64,000 nucleotides of DNA from positions 496,001-560,000 of the forward strand of contig NC_009379.1 in the NCBI RefSeq assembly GCF_000016345.1. Reading direction: 5' to 3'. The position numbers were made by a program, and so were the translations under genes. This stretch comes from Polynucleobacter asymbioticus QLW-P1DMWA-1. Its GTDB lineage: Bacteria; Pseudomonadota; Gammaproteobacteria; Burkholderiales; Burkholderiaceae. Positions 55,836-63,405 of this stretch are shown piece by piece (position 1 is the stretch's first letter; the number at the start of each line of letters is the position of its first letter). The notes beneath the pieces are model-generated. The model was not told where the DNA came from and did not search any database. It saw only the letters and a list, made by a program, of their open reading frames with translations.

Positions 55836-55997
55836 GTGAACAAATTCATTACAAATTTAATCATAGCCATTACAGCTTTTTTATTTGGCATTGCAAGTGC
55901 ATCTGCTTTAAATCAAAATGGTACTCATCTGCATGCAAATGCTGCGTCTAGCGTAGTGTCAGATGCAATGGGTAATGTTTGTGCCAATCAAGACTAA
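55836..55997 (+). CDS. very small exported protein (53 aa)
   Basis: Starts with GTG at 55836, with AAGGA about 7 nt upstream; the frame is open further up but lacks a better start. The signal peptide is MNKFITNLIIAITAFLFGIASASA, leaving a mature peptide of about 29 residues (LNQNGTHLHANAASS... VCANQD) with one Cys and two His. No family recognised. Its promoter carries two copies of the locus motif, and its stop codon TAA is itself part of a third copy. Confidence 0.55.
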   Translation: MNKFITNLIIAITAFLFGIASASALNQNGTHLHANAASSVVSDAMGNVCANQD

Positions 55998-56011
55998 TAC
56001 TTTAGCTCTAG
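55995..56011 (+). promoter_or_regulatory. 17-bp locus motif, copy 3
   Basis: TAATACTTTAGCTCTAG, an exact match to copy 1. It lies between two convergent genes, starting at the stop codon of the 53-residue protein gene, so it regulates neither neighbour's start. It precedes an FNR-type box and a candidate small-RNA promoter. Confidence 0.7.
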
Positions 56012-56024
56012 ATAGATCAATATC

Positions 56025-56038
56025 TTGATCAAGATCAA
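56025..56038 (+). promoter_or_regulatory. perfect FNR/ANR-type box
   Basis: TTGATCAAGATCAA matches TTGAT-N4-ATCAA exactly. Its centre at 56031.5 is exactly 41.5 bp before the start predicted from TATAAA at 56061-56066, the class II activator position. Confidence 0.6.
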
Positions 56039-56072
56039 TCATATTATCAAGGCCTGATTTTATAAATGAATC

Positions 56073-56141
56073 TCAGTAGCTATTCAGACTTCCATGACAG
56101 TGGTTTGAATATTAACAACCACCCTCCGGGGTGGTTTTTTT
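56073..56141 (+). ncRNA. candidate small regulatory RNA
   Basis: About 70 nt in a convergent intergenic region without a reading frame of note. It has its own -10 (TATAAA), an FNR box at -41.5, a locus-motif copy centred near -70 and a strong terminator at its 3' end with T7. An alternative is that it is just the 3' untranslated end of the 53-residue protein mRNA, 120 nt long. Confidence 0.4.
56117..56141 (+). terminator. rho-independent terminator
   Basis: AACCACCC/GGGTGGTT with a 4-nt loop and seven Ts on the plus strand. On the minus strand it ends the porin gene less strongly. Confidence 0.85.
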
Positions 56142-56151
56142 ATCAACACTT

Positions 56152-56859
56152 CTAGAAGTGGTAACCAAGGCCAATCAAAATGTCGTAGCCAGTAGCATTT
56201 GCTGTTGATGCAATAGTTGAGCCACTATCCGTGATTAAAGAGACTGATTTAGCTCTGTTTACCGCATAATTTCCCTCGCCGAAAAAATAGATAGACGATT
56301 CTGGAAGGAATTGCTTATATCCCAACCCGTAAACAGTGCCATTGACTCTATTAGTTTGCTGAGGATAGTTCCCAGCTGAGTTTGCATTAATTGTTGAGCC
56401 AGCGTAACCAACCTTAGCGTAGATGAGATGCGTTTTGTCAATGACATACCCAGGAATAAGTGAAAAACTAAATACGTTGGAAACATCATATGTTCCAGTT
56501 CCAACTACTGGAGTATTACCAACGGTAGTAACTAGTGTTGAACTCGCAGATTTTGAGTGTCCAGGGTAAAGGGCTGCACCTAATCCGATTACAAAGCTAT
56601 CTCCAGCTCCAAAGTTATATCCAACCCCAATGTTTCCTGCTGGGCCATTGGCATGGTTGGCAGAGGCAACATTAGGGAAGCTGTATCCAGAAGCAGTGGT
56701 TGTGGTTCCATTGGCATTTTTTGGGATGTAGCTCTCATAGCCTACGCCAATTTGTCCATAAGCACCAACCCAAGGGTTTGACTGTGCATCTGCGTATACA
56801 TTGGCTGAAATAAGTAGAGCCAGTATCGCTGGCATGTAGCTGTATTTGAGTGACTTCAT
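56152..56859 (-). CDS. outer-membrane beta-barrel protein
   Basis: 235 residues with a signal peptide (ILALLISANVYA). The mature part starts NPWVGAYGQIGVGYES and has alternating strands rich in G, Y, N and S, ending in the outer-membrane signal YDILIGLGYHF with terminal Phe. The predicted eight-stranded size fits an OmpA/OmpW-like barrel or small porin. It starts 3 bp after the sensor kinase, as the third gene of the operon, so it is probably a target or sensor accessory of that system. Confidence 0.75.
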   Translation of the reverse strand: MKSLKYSYMPAILALLISANVYADAQSNPWVGAYGQIGVGYESYIPKNANGTTTTASGYSFPNVASANHANGPAGNIGVGYNFGAGDSFVIGLGAALYPGHSKSASSTLVTTVGNTPVVGTGTYDVSNVFSFSLIPGYVIDKTHLIYAKVGYAGSTINANSAGNYPQQTNRVNGTVYGLGYKQFLPESSIYFFGEGNYAVNRAKSVSLITDSGSTIASTANATGYDILIGLGYHF

Positions 56860-56862
56860 TTC

Positions 56863-58638
56863 TTACCTATGGTTATTAAGATTGGTTTTTAGTAATAATC
56901 TAATTGCTTCAACAATTTCGCTATAGCCGATTGGTTTATAGAGAACCTCAATATTTAATTCTTTGAATAATTGAATATGTTGCGGTGATGTGTCTGCGGT
57001 AATGATGATTGCAGGAATATCTACGCTAAAGCTATCCCGTAGTTGCTGAATAATTAAATCGCCAGTGGTAGTCTCCAGGCGGTAATCACTCAAGATGCAA
57101 TCAATTTGATTGATATTGGCCAGCTGATTCATTAAATCCTGGCTATTCTCTGATAGAGAGAGAACTGAGAATCCATTTTGCGTCAATGCTTGCTTGTACG
57201 CATCAAAGATAGTGTGATCATCCTCAAAAACTGCAATCGTTTTAGCCTCTAGTAAAAATTCTTGAGGGTTTACATTTTCATGCAATACTTTTTGTACTGC
57301 AGGGGCTTCCTCGTCATTTAAAGACTGGGTTGAGTATGTTGTCTGAATCTTGAAGGTGGTTCCCACCCCCAAGACGGAGCTGATCAAGATATCTGCCCCT
57401 GATATTTTGCAAAGCCTCTTCACGATAGATAGGCCCAGCCCAAGACCATCGTGCATATTTCGAGTGCTATCTACTCTAAAAAACTCATCAAATATCTTGT
57501 CCTGTAGTGCTGGCTCAATTCCACAGCCAGTATCTTCAATCTTAATATGCAAACAATCATTATTTTTATCAAGTTTGACTAGGATGCTTCCGCTAGCCGT
57601 ATATTGAATAGCATTAGAGATTAAATTTCCAAGCAATTGTTGCAATAGCAACTTGTCACCGTTGATACCCATGTTCATAAATTCAAACTGGAGAGCCAAG
57701 TTTTTATTTGTAGCAATGGGGGTATAGGTATTAGACAAATATCCCACTAGCTCTATCAACTCAAATGGCTTTTTTAAATTATCTGAGGTACCTGCGTCTA
57801 ATTTGCTTAAATCCAGGAGGGACTTAAACATGGAGTTGAGTGTTTGAATGCTCTTTTTGATTTGTAGAAAGTTAATTCTTTCTTTCTGGTTCAACTTATT
57901 AGGTTCAAATAGATCTAGATAGATATTAACTGCATGAAGTGGCTGCCTTAGATCATGGCTAGCAGTTGCAATAAATTTAGATTTTGCTATGTTTGCTGAG
58001 ATAGCGGTATTACGCTCAAGCTCAAGCGCTTTATTCAGCGTTTGATTTTGAATTTGCAGGCTAACGGTCTTGACCCAGGAATTTGAGAAATAGGAAGCCA
58101 TCTTGATAGCGTATAAAGAAAATGCAAACTCACCCAATAGAATGGGCCAGGGAAACATGAGGGGCGGAATGAGCGATGCAATGAATTGACCAATAAATAT
58201 GGGCAGGGCAAAGCATAAGAATGTAGAGCGATTAATTGAGTACCCATATAGCCCAACAAATACGGCGGTGGAGCTCATTAAAAGATAAAGGCATTGCAAG
58301 TTAAATGGCAGGGTGGGGGCAACGATGAGCCAGCCCAGACCCCAAGAGGCTGTTACTGAAAAAACACCTACGTTAAGGTTGACAATCTTTTTGTGAATGG
58401 GTAGTCGTCGATCTTTATTCTTAACGAAGACCATATATGCCCTAAAAGCAACGCATATAGCCATAACCGATAGCCAGATAAGCAGGTTGAGAATTGCAGC
58501 TTCTTGAAATATAAGGGCCCCAGTAAGTATAGGGCCAATGATTGTTCCAGCTGTATTGGTCTTAGAGGCTGTTTCAAGGAACTGGTATTTCTCGCTTAAC
58601 AGCAGTTCCTCAGGCTGATGTATAGAGTATGTATCCAT
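56863..58638 (-). CDS. hybrid sensor histidine kinase/response regulator
   Basis: 591-residue inner-membrane kinase. Residues 30-185 form about six helices with no large periplasmic domain, so the signal is likely sensed in or at the membrane. HisKA contains FIATASHDLRQPLHAV (His228), HATPase motifs are LISNAIQY (N box), DTGCGIEP (G1), FDEFFRVD (F) and GLGLGLSIVKR (G2). A C-terminal receiver domain has FEDDH and Asp518 in CILSDYRL, with KP near its end. It starts 3 bp after the regulator gene and ends 3 bp before the barrel gene. Confidence 0.9.
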   Translation of the reverse strand: MDTYSIHQPEELLLSEKYQFLETASKTNTAGTIIGPILTGALIFQEAAILNLLIWLSVMAICVAFRAYMVFVKNKDRRLPIHKKIVNLNVGVFSVTASWGLGWLIVAPTLPFNLQCLYLLMSSTAVFVGLYGYSINRSTFLCFALPIFIGQFIASLIPPLMFPWPILLGEFAFSLYAIKMASYFSNSWVKTVSLQIQNQTLNKALELERNTAISANIAKSKFIATASHDLRQPLHAVNIYLDLFEPNKLNQKERINFLQIKKSIQTLNSMFKSLLDLSKLDAGTSDNLKKPFELIELVGYLSNTYTPIATNKNLALQFEFMNMGINGDKLLLQQLLGNLISNAIQYTASGSILVKLDKNNDCLHIKIEDTGCGIEPALQDKIFDEFFRVDSTRNMHDGLGLGLSIVKRLCKISGADILISSVLGVGTTFKIQTTYSTQSLNDEEAPAVQKVLHENVNPQEFLLEAKTIAVFEDDHTIFDAYKQALTQNGFSVLSLSENSQDLMNQLANINQIDCILSDYRLETTTGDLIIQQLRDSFSVDIPAIIITADTSPQHIQLFKELNIEVLYKPIGYSEIVEAIRLLLKTNLNNHR

Positions 58639-58641
58639 GCT

Positions 58642-59235
58642 CTATACCCATCCATTCTCTTTGGCTTTAATAACAGCCTGTGTTCTATTGAACACTTTTA
58701 TTTTTTTGAAGATTTCGCCCAGATGAACCTTCACTGTCTGTTCACTGATATTTAATGAGTAAGCAATCATCTTATTTGAGTCGCCATTAGAAATGTGAGC
58801 AAGTATTTCTTTTTGCCTATCAGTGAGCTGTGTTAACTCAGCCTCATCTGGGTTAAGACCCATGAGATCGCAAAGACTTTGATATATATATGAGGTGTCG
58901 CTACTCTTTGGAATGAAGATGCTACAGCCAGCCTCAATGCATTCTTGCTCTAAGGTTTCTTTTTCAAGCCCAGAAATAGCGGCGATTGCAACTACTTCTT
59001 CTAGCTTCTTAAATTCTTTAATACCGCAGAGTTGTGTTTCTGAATCTGGTATCAATAGATCCAAGAGGATGATCCACTTGGACTCTTTCCCCTGGACTAT
59101 TTTTAAGCCCTCTTTAATGGAATTCGCAGAATAGACTTCGTTGCCTGAAGAGAAGAACTTCCGAGTTAAAAACTGGTGCAGGGCGTCCCTATACACCGGG
59201 TGGTCGTCAACGATCAGCAAAGACACAGAATGCAT
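58642..59235 (-). CDS. NarL/LuxR-family response regulator
   Basis: 197-residue regulator, expected partner of the sensor kinase 3 bp downstream. The receiver domain (1-120) has Asp10-Asp11 and phospho-acceptor Asp59 in IILLDLLIP. The C-terminal LuxR helix-turn-helix (136-197) reads LTDRQKEILAHISNGDSNKMIAYSLNISEQTVKVHL. First gene of the operon. A locus-motif copy lies about 80 bp upstream; it is the most likely binder of that motif because the motif occurs only around this operon. Confidence 0.92.
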   Translation of the reverse strand: MHSVSLLIVDDHPVYRDALHQFLTRKFFSSGNEVYSANSIKEGLKIVQGKESKWIILLDLLIPDSETQLCGIKEFKKLEEVVAIAAISGLEKETLEQECIEAGCSIFIPKSSDTSYIYQSLCDLMGLNPDEAELTQLTDRQKEILAHISNGDSNKMIAYSLNISEQTVKVHLGEIFKKIKVFNRTQAVIKAKENGWV

Positions 59236-59314
59236 GGCGACCTCTAATTTTTCTAATCTATTTTGTTGGTTTTTTGAGTTGGATTAATTATGTCATTCAT
59301 CACATTTACCTATC

Positions 59315-59331
59315 TAATACTTTAGTTCTAG
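59315..59331 (+). promoter_or_regulatory. 17-bp locus motif, copy 4
   Basis: TAATACTTTAGTTCTAG, in the 288-bp divergent region between the response regulator and a small exported protein gene. Facing left, a CATAAT at about 59286-59291 gives a promoter for the regulator with the motif centred near -43, compatible with autoregulation. Confidence 0.7.
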
Positions 59332-59339
59332 TTAAAAAA

Positions 59340-59353
59340 TTGATGGAGATCAA
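59340..59353 (+). promoter_or_regulatory. perfect FNR/ANR-type box
   Basis: TTGATGGAGATCAA matches TTGAT-N4-ATCAA exactly and lies 25 bp after the start of motif copy 4, in the same order as at the 55995/56025 pair. A -10-like TATTTA at 59373 would put it near -39 for rightward transcription. Confidence 0.6.
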
Positions 59354-59448
59354 CTTTCTGGTTTAAAGCCCTTATTTAAAGCTTCCAGTAGGGGTTTGTC
59401 TTAGGTTGTGGGACTAAGGCCATCTCATAATTGATGTCAATTTTGTGA

Positions 59449-59465
59449 CTAGAGCTAAAGTGCTA
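59449..59465 (-). promoter_or_regulatory. 17-bp locus motif, copy 5 (reverse orientation, degenerate)
   Basis: CTAGAGCTAAAGTGCTA is the reverse complement of the motif with two mismatches. It lies 59 bp before the small exported protein start and fills the gap between TTGTGA (59443) and TATAGA (59464), so it might compete with RNA polymerase there. Confidence 0.55.
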
Positions 59466-59523
59466 TAGATAAGAAATGGGGATGTTCTTAAGATCAATTC
59501 AATTCAATTTTTGGAGGTCTACT

Positions 59524-59850
59524 ATGTCCCTCACTTCATTATGTGGTCGCCATCCACTTGTTACCGTTCTGGTGGCATCCGGTTTTGTTTTTGGCTCAGT
59601 AGCAGTAGCTGGCCCCAACATCCAGTTTGGAATGAATCAGCAAGTCCAGACAAACCCAAATAATCCCCATCATCTACCTGCTGATATGGATCCAAAGTCA
59701 CAGACCCTATCTGATGAGATTAGCGCTATTCAGGTTGAAGTTCACGAAGAGGTGGCTGAAGCGAGCGAGACTATCCATAGTATTGCCTTTCAGGACCACC
59801 ATGGCTCATCTCAGCAAATTCTTGATTACACCACCGGCACATCAAACTAA
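59524..59850 (+). CDS. exported hypothetical protein
   Basis: 108 residues from the ATG at 59524, preceded by GGAGG at 7 nt. The signal peptide is MSLTSLCGRHPLVTVLVASGFVFGSVAVA. The mature part is Asn/Gln/His rich (NPNNPHHLP, FQDHHGSSQQ) with an acidic helix (SDEISAIQVEVHEEVAEASETI). No family recognised; His clusters allow metal binding. Its promoter region has one FNR box and two motif copies, so it is a likely member of the regulon. Confidence 0.6.
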   Translation: MSLTSLCGRHPLVTVLVASGFVFGSVAVAGPNIQFGMNQQVQTNPNNPHHLPADMDPKSQTLSDEISAIQVEVHEEVAEASETIHSIAFQDHHGSSQQILDYTTGTSN

Positions 59851-59892
59851 TACCTTTAAGTAGTTAATGACTCAAAAAATCTCGGAGGAATA

Positions 59893-60234
59893 ATGAAGAC
59901 TTCTATATATTTGCCAATATTTGAAGCTCTTGCCCACGAGACAAGATTCAGAGTCTTTGGATTTATTTATCGCTCAGGAAAAGTAGGTGTAAGACCGAAA
60001 GATGTCATTGAAGAGTTTGGGGTAGATTCCGGTACGCTGGATTTTCATCTTAAAAAACTGATGTCTGTCGGATTGGTTGTATTGAAGACTGGCGGGAGAA
60101 GAGGGGTGTACTGTCCCAATGACAACATTCCTCATGAGTTGACTCGACTATTTGATTCAATCCAAGTAAGTCCCGATGCACTAACTGGCGATGTCAATAT
60201 ATCGGCATTATCCCATTTAGGAATGTTCCATTAG
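59893..60234 (+). CDS. ArsR-like winged-helix transcriptional regulator
   Basis: 113 residues with an ArsR/HTH_20-type winged helix (IFEALAHETRFRVFGFIYRSG... DVIEEFGVDSGTLDFHLKKLMSVGLVVLKTGGRRGVYCPND). The DSGTLDFHLKKL recognition helix is typical. No ArsR metal-binding ELCVCDL motif is present. A GGAGGA sequence precedes the ATG. It is 42 bp after the exported protein gene, probably in the same transcript. Confidence 0.82.
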   Translation: MKTSIYLPIFEALAHETRFRVFGFIYRSGKVGVRPKDVIEEFGVDSGTLDFHLKKLMSVGLVVLKTGGRRGVYCPNDNIPHELTRLFDSIQVSPDALTGDVNISALSHLGMFH

Positions 60235-60248
60235 GGGTGGCTATTTAA

Positions 60249-60599
60249 TTACAACAACTCAACACCAAAGTGTTTCATGAGTAGGGCGAATAGCCCAAAA
60301 CAGGCAATCGTGACAACAATGCTTGCACCCACAGTTAGCCAGAATCCAATTCTTGGTAGCAGGTATGGAAATAACAAGAACATAGGCAATGTAGGGATCA
60401 CGTACCAAAAGGTGTAATAGGCGTGATTTGCTATCTTTTCTTCTGGTTGGTTTTCTACATAAAGCCAAATAAGGGTTAAAAGCGTCATCAGGGGTAATGC
60501 TGCAATAAAGCCGCCAAGCCTATCGCTTCTTTTGGCAACCTCAGAAATGAATACCACCATTGCTGCTGTTAATAGGTATTTGGTGATGATCCAAGCCAT
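60249..60599 (-). CDS. DUF3147 family membrane protein
   Basis: 116 residues with four helices. The sequence LLTAAMVVFISEVAKRSDRLGGFIAALPLMTLLTLIWLYVENQPEEKIANHAYYTFWYV is characteristic of DUF3147. Function unknown. It starts 8 bp after the stop of the DUF2252 gene on the same strand, so they are probably co-transcribed. Confidence 0.8.
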   Translation of the reverse strand: MAWIITKYLLTAAMVVFISEVAKRSDRLGGFIAALPLMTLLTLIWLYVENQPEEKIANHAYYTFWYVIPTLPMFLLFPYLLPRIGFWLTVGASIVVTIACFGLFALLMKHFGVELL

Positions 60600-60607
60600 A
60601 GGGACTC

Positions 60608-62014
60608 TTAAAATCCTTTTTTAGCGCAACTCACCTGGCCTGATTTAATGGCCTTCATAAACATATCGTAGTCCGTTTCATTTTGCTTGGCGTAAATGGT
60701 AGCGAAACTGACGAGCGCATCATCCATTGCTTCACCTTTACCGCAATATCCCGCGAGTACAGCGGGATCTCCTGAACGAGAGTGTGCATTTGCTAAAGCC
60801 CAGCCAAATAGTTTTGCAAAGTCCGGAAATACTTTTTTATTGATGCCATCACCCCCAATCGAAATGCCGCCCTTCATATCCCGCAATTGGCGGATATAAA
60901 AATCAAGCTCGCTTGATTTTCCATAGCCTAGAAACAAATCAGGAGCCCCTTGGATGAGACATTGACCATGAACTACCCTCTCTCCTTCGGAGCCGAACTG
61001 AGTTTTTGGAAAGAAAGATGCTAGCACGGACTCTTGGGCCTGTTTGGATTGCAAAAAGAGGGGATCATTAATATCCCGACCTTCAAAATACATTACCCAG
61101 CATGAGGTTCCAACGCTACCGACCCCAACTACCTTACGGGCCCAATCAATCCACTTATAGTTCAATAACAAATGCTTGCGATCTGCAGGTAAGGACTGAA
61201 TATAGCTATTCATACCTTCATCATTGAGTATCGATATATCGTTACCATGTACCGAAAGATCTAGGTGCTCTATGAAGGGAGGGTTATCAATTAAGCGAAT
61301 ACCATCCGGAGTGGTTTCAGTAAGTTTACCTATCAGGCCTAAGCTATTATTTTTGCGTGCTTTATCAAGCAACTTCTTTAAATATTTTTGACTTGGTTCA
61401 TTTGCATAATTTTTTGCTCTATTTGTCAAAGCCTGTTCATCTATATAAGTGCGCTTAAGATCAATGAAGGGTAAAGCTGAGTATCGATGCAGATAGAGTC
61501 GATAAGCCTGCGCTATATTGCGAACAATCATCTCTCCATAAGCTTTGTCTTGACCTAATTGTTGACTAGCAATCATCGCGCTTGCGGTCAGACGTTTTAA
61601 ATCCCAGTCAAAGTTACCTGGAAGGGTCTCATCAAAATCATTGATTCCAAAAACCAATTGATGTTCGGTCGTAGAAAAGAAGCCAAAATTACTGACATGC
61701 ATATCACCGCATAATTGAACTGTAATTGGTGGGCTTGGCGTAGTAGCCAAGTCTTTAGCCATAATTGCAGCACCTCCTCGAAAGAAGGCAAATGGATCTA
61801 CAGCCATTCGGGCATGACGGATGGGTACGTACTCTGGAATGCGTGTTTTTGCTTGGGAAAGCAAGATATCAATGGGGGACTGACGATTGGCCTCGACTGT
61901 ATATTGCCCAATTGAGGATCTAGGTACTTTTTTTCGTACGGATTTACCCGATTCAAAGCGCTGTTGGGGGCTTGGGTTTCTTTTCAGAAATGATTTATAT
62001 AGTTCGCTAGGCAT
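60608..62014 (-). CDS. DUF2252 family protein
   Basis: About 468 residues from the ATG at 62014 (MPSELYKSF); upstream codons overlap the GNAT gene and are not part of the family. DUF2252 has a protein-kinase-like fold: FGINDFDETLPGNFDWDLKRLTASAMIA resembles a catalytic-loop region, and AVDPFAFFRGGAAIMAKDL and GDMHVSNFGFF match the family. Function unknown; the conserved Asp and His residues suggest phosphotransfer. It lies between the GNAT and DUF3147 genes. Confidence 0.8.
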   Translation of the reverse strand: MPSELYKSFLKRNPSPQQRFESGKSVRKKVPRSSIGQYTVEANRQSPIDILLSQAKTRIPEYVPIRHARMAVDPFAFFRGGAAIMAKDLATTPSPPITVQLCGDMHVSNFGFFSTTEHQLVFGINDFDETLPGNFDWDLKRLTASAMIASQQLGQDKAYGEMIVRNIAQAYRLYLHRYSALPFIDLKRTYIDEQALTNRAKNYANEPSQKYLKKLLDKARKNNSLGLIGKLTETTPDGIRLIDNPPFIEHLDLSVHGNDISILNDEGMNSYIQSLPADRKHLLLNYKWIDWARKVVGVGSVGTSCWVMYFEGRDINDPLFLQSKQAQESVLASFFPKTQFGSEGERVVHGQCLIQGAPDLFLGYGKSSELDFYIRQLRDMKGGISIGGDGINKKVFPDFAKLFGWALANAHSRSGDPAVLAGYCGKGEAMDDALVSFATIYAKQNETDYDMFMKAIKSGQVSCAKKGF

Positions 62015-62100
62015 GTCTCTATGATGCCATGAGAGGCGGCAAAAGAAAAAGCCATTCGGAGATGGCTGTTGTATTGCTGATGGGGGTGACAGGATTTGGG

Positions 62101-63102
62101 CTATGACACCCGCTTCATCTCTGTAATGACATAGTCCTTCATTCTCGCACCTTGACCTCGTGCGCAAATAATTTCAGACTCATTGATCTGAGTATATATT
62201 TTTTGCATTCTGAGAACGTCCTGGTTTTTCCAAAAATGGGGTAGCCATGAACCAAAGAAAAACCCCAGTTTCTCTAGAGTCAAATAAGCCGTAGCTGCAG
62301 CCTTATCGCCAATAGGAAGATCAATATAAATTGAAGCAAGCTGTTGCTTTTCTAATGTATCAATCTCCGATTGAATCATGGATGAAAAGTCACTTCCAAT
62401 GCTAGTGATTTGAATACATGCATCCAGAGTGGCTAGATCGATATTGCTGGAGAGTTTTGTCTGGCCGCTACCTGAAAATAATTCTGTAGAAATGTGGCGA
62501 GCTTGATTGGCGTGACTTGCCAAGGATTTTATATGATTTGCCTGAGATTCTGGGATAAATATATTTGAGGGTTTAGCATTAGCGGATGGTACATAGTAGG
62601 TGAGCAAGGACATTCGTGAGTCACTAAAGTTATTCTCACCCTGCATTTTTAAAGTGGCTGGTAAATCGCCTAGCAAAAGTCCAACTTCTACACCACCAGC
62701 AGCAATCACAACATCTTGACTGTAGGGATGATTGGTTACGCACTCAGACCAAAAGCCAGGAAGGCTTAAGTTACTTGAAAGATTAACTAATTCAGAGGCA
62801 AGCAAATCTGCAATATGATGACCTCGATGGTCAGGATCTACAAATAATTTGCCAAGTTCTGGTGATGAATTCTCTTCACCAGAAAATGTCAGTGCGCCAT
62901 GCCCTAGAACATTTTGATTGGCATCTTTACAAACGACAGAGTGCATTAATTGATTTAGAACCAATTCCTCTAAAGCGCTTGGGCTATATATCTGCTTAAA
63001 AGGGTAGCTTTCCCCATAGCAGCGGCGGACACACTCTATCAGCTTTGGAATATCTTCTATTTGTAAGTAATTAAACTGAAATTGATTTTCTTGATTCATC
63101 AT
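62101..63102 (-). CDS. GNAT family N-acetyltransferase
   Basis: 333 residues. The N-terminal half (8-145) is a GNAT domain with GKLFVDPDHRGHHIADLLASELV as acetyl-CoA loop; the second half (about 170-330) is less clear and may be a second, degenerate GNAT domain, since LPIGDKAAATAYLTLEKLGFFFGSWLPHFW is a typical strand/helix. Substrate unknown. Two adjacent ATGs at 63102 and 63099. It is 86 bp upstream of the DUF2252 gene. Confidence 0.75.
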   Translation of the reverse strand: MMNQENQFQFNYLQIEDIPKLIECVRRCYGESYPFKQIYSPSALEELVLNQLMHSVVCKDANQNVLGHGALTFSGEENSSPELGKLFVDPDHRGHHIADLLASELVNLSSNLSLPGFWSECVTNHPYSQDVVIAAGGVEVGLLLGDLPATLKMQGENNFSDSRMSLLTYYVPSANAKPSNIFIPESQANHIKSLASHANQARHISTELFSGSGQTKLSSNIDLATLDACIQITSIGSDFSSMIQSEIDTLEKQQLASIYIDLPIGDKAAATAYLTLEKLGFFFGSWLPHFWKNQDVLRMQKIYTQINESEIICARGQGARMKDYVITEMKRVS

Positions 63103-63405
63103 TCTTAAGTAGTGTAAAGATAAAAGAAAAGAGTTCCTTAAGAAATCATTATGGCTCGAGCAGGGCGCATTGCCACCTGAGGGAGCCTTTTTCGATTAAG
63201 GGCTAATGAATACCAAAAAATGTCTTTGCTTCATCAATAATAGAGTTGTACTCTTGGGGGTTGGGCTTATCAGGACTGCCGCCCTCAAAAAAATGAATAA
63301 AGAGCAGCACGATACAGTCATCCTTAAGTCGGCTGAGTAAGAGTATATGTATGGCTCAGCAAGTGAGTCCTAATGACTGCCTTGCTGATTTGCTAATATA
63401 GGTTT
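63103..63405. other. 303-bp intergenic region with a possible gene remnant
   Basis: On the minus strand, 63203-63354 is open and encodes a protein-like C-terminal sequence (FEGGSPDKPNPQEYNSII) but has no ATG and no Shine-Dalgarno sequence, so it may be a decayed gene. On the plus strand, GCTGAG/CTCAGC around 63332-63360 could form a hairpin. The promoters of the GNAT and cation-transporter genes must also be here. Confidence 0.3.

Noticed and set aside
62015..62167. Upstream extension of the DUF2252 gene
   Set aside because: Would overlap the GNAT gene and has low-complexity, non-family sequence; ATG at 62014 fits.
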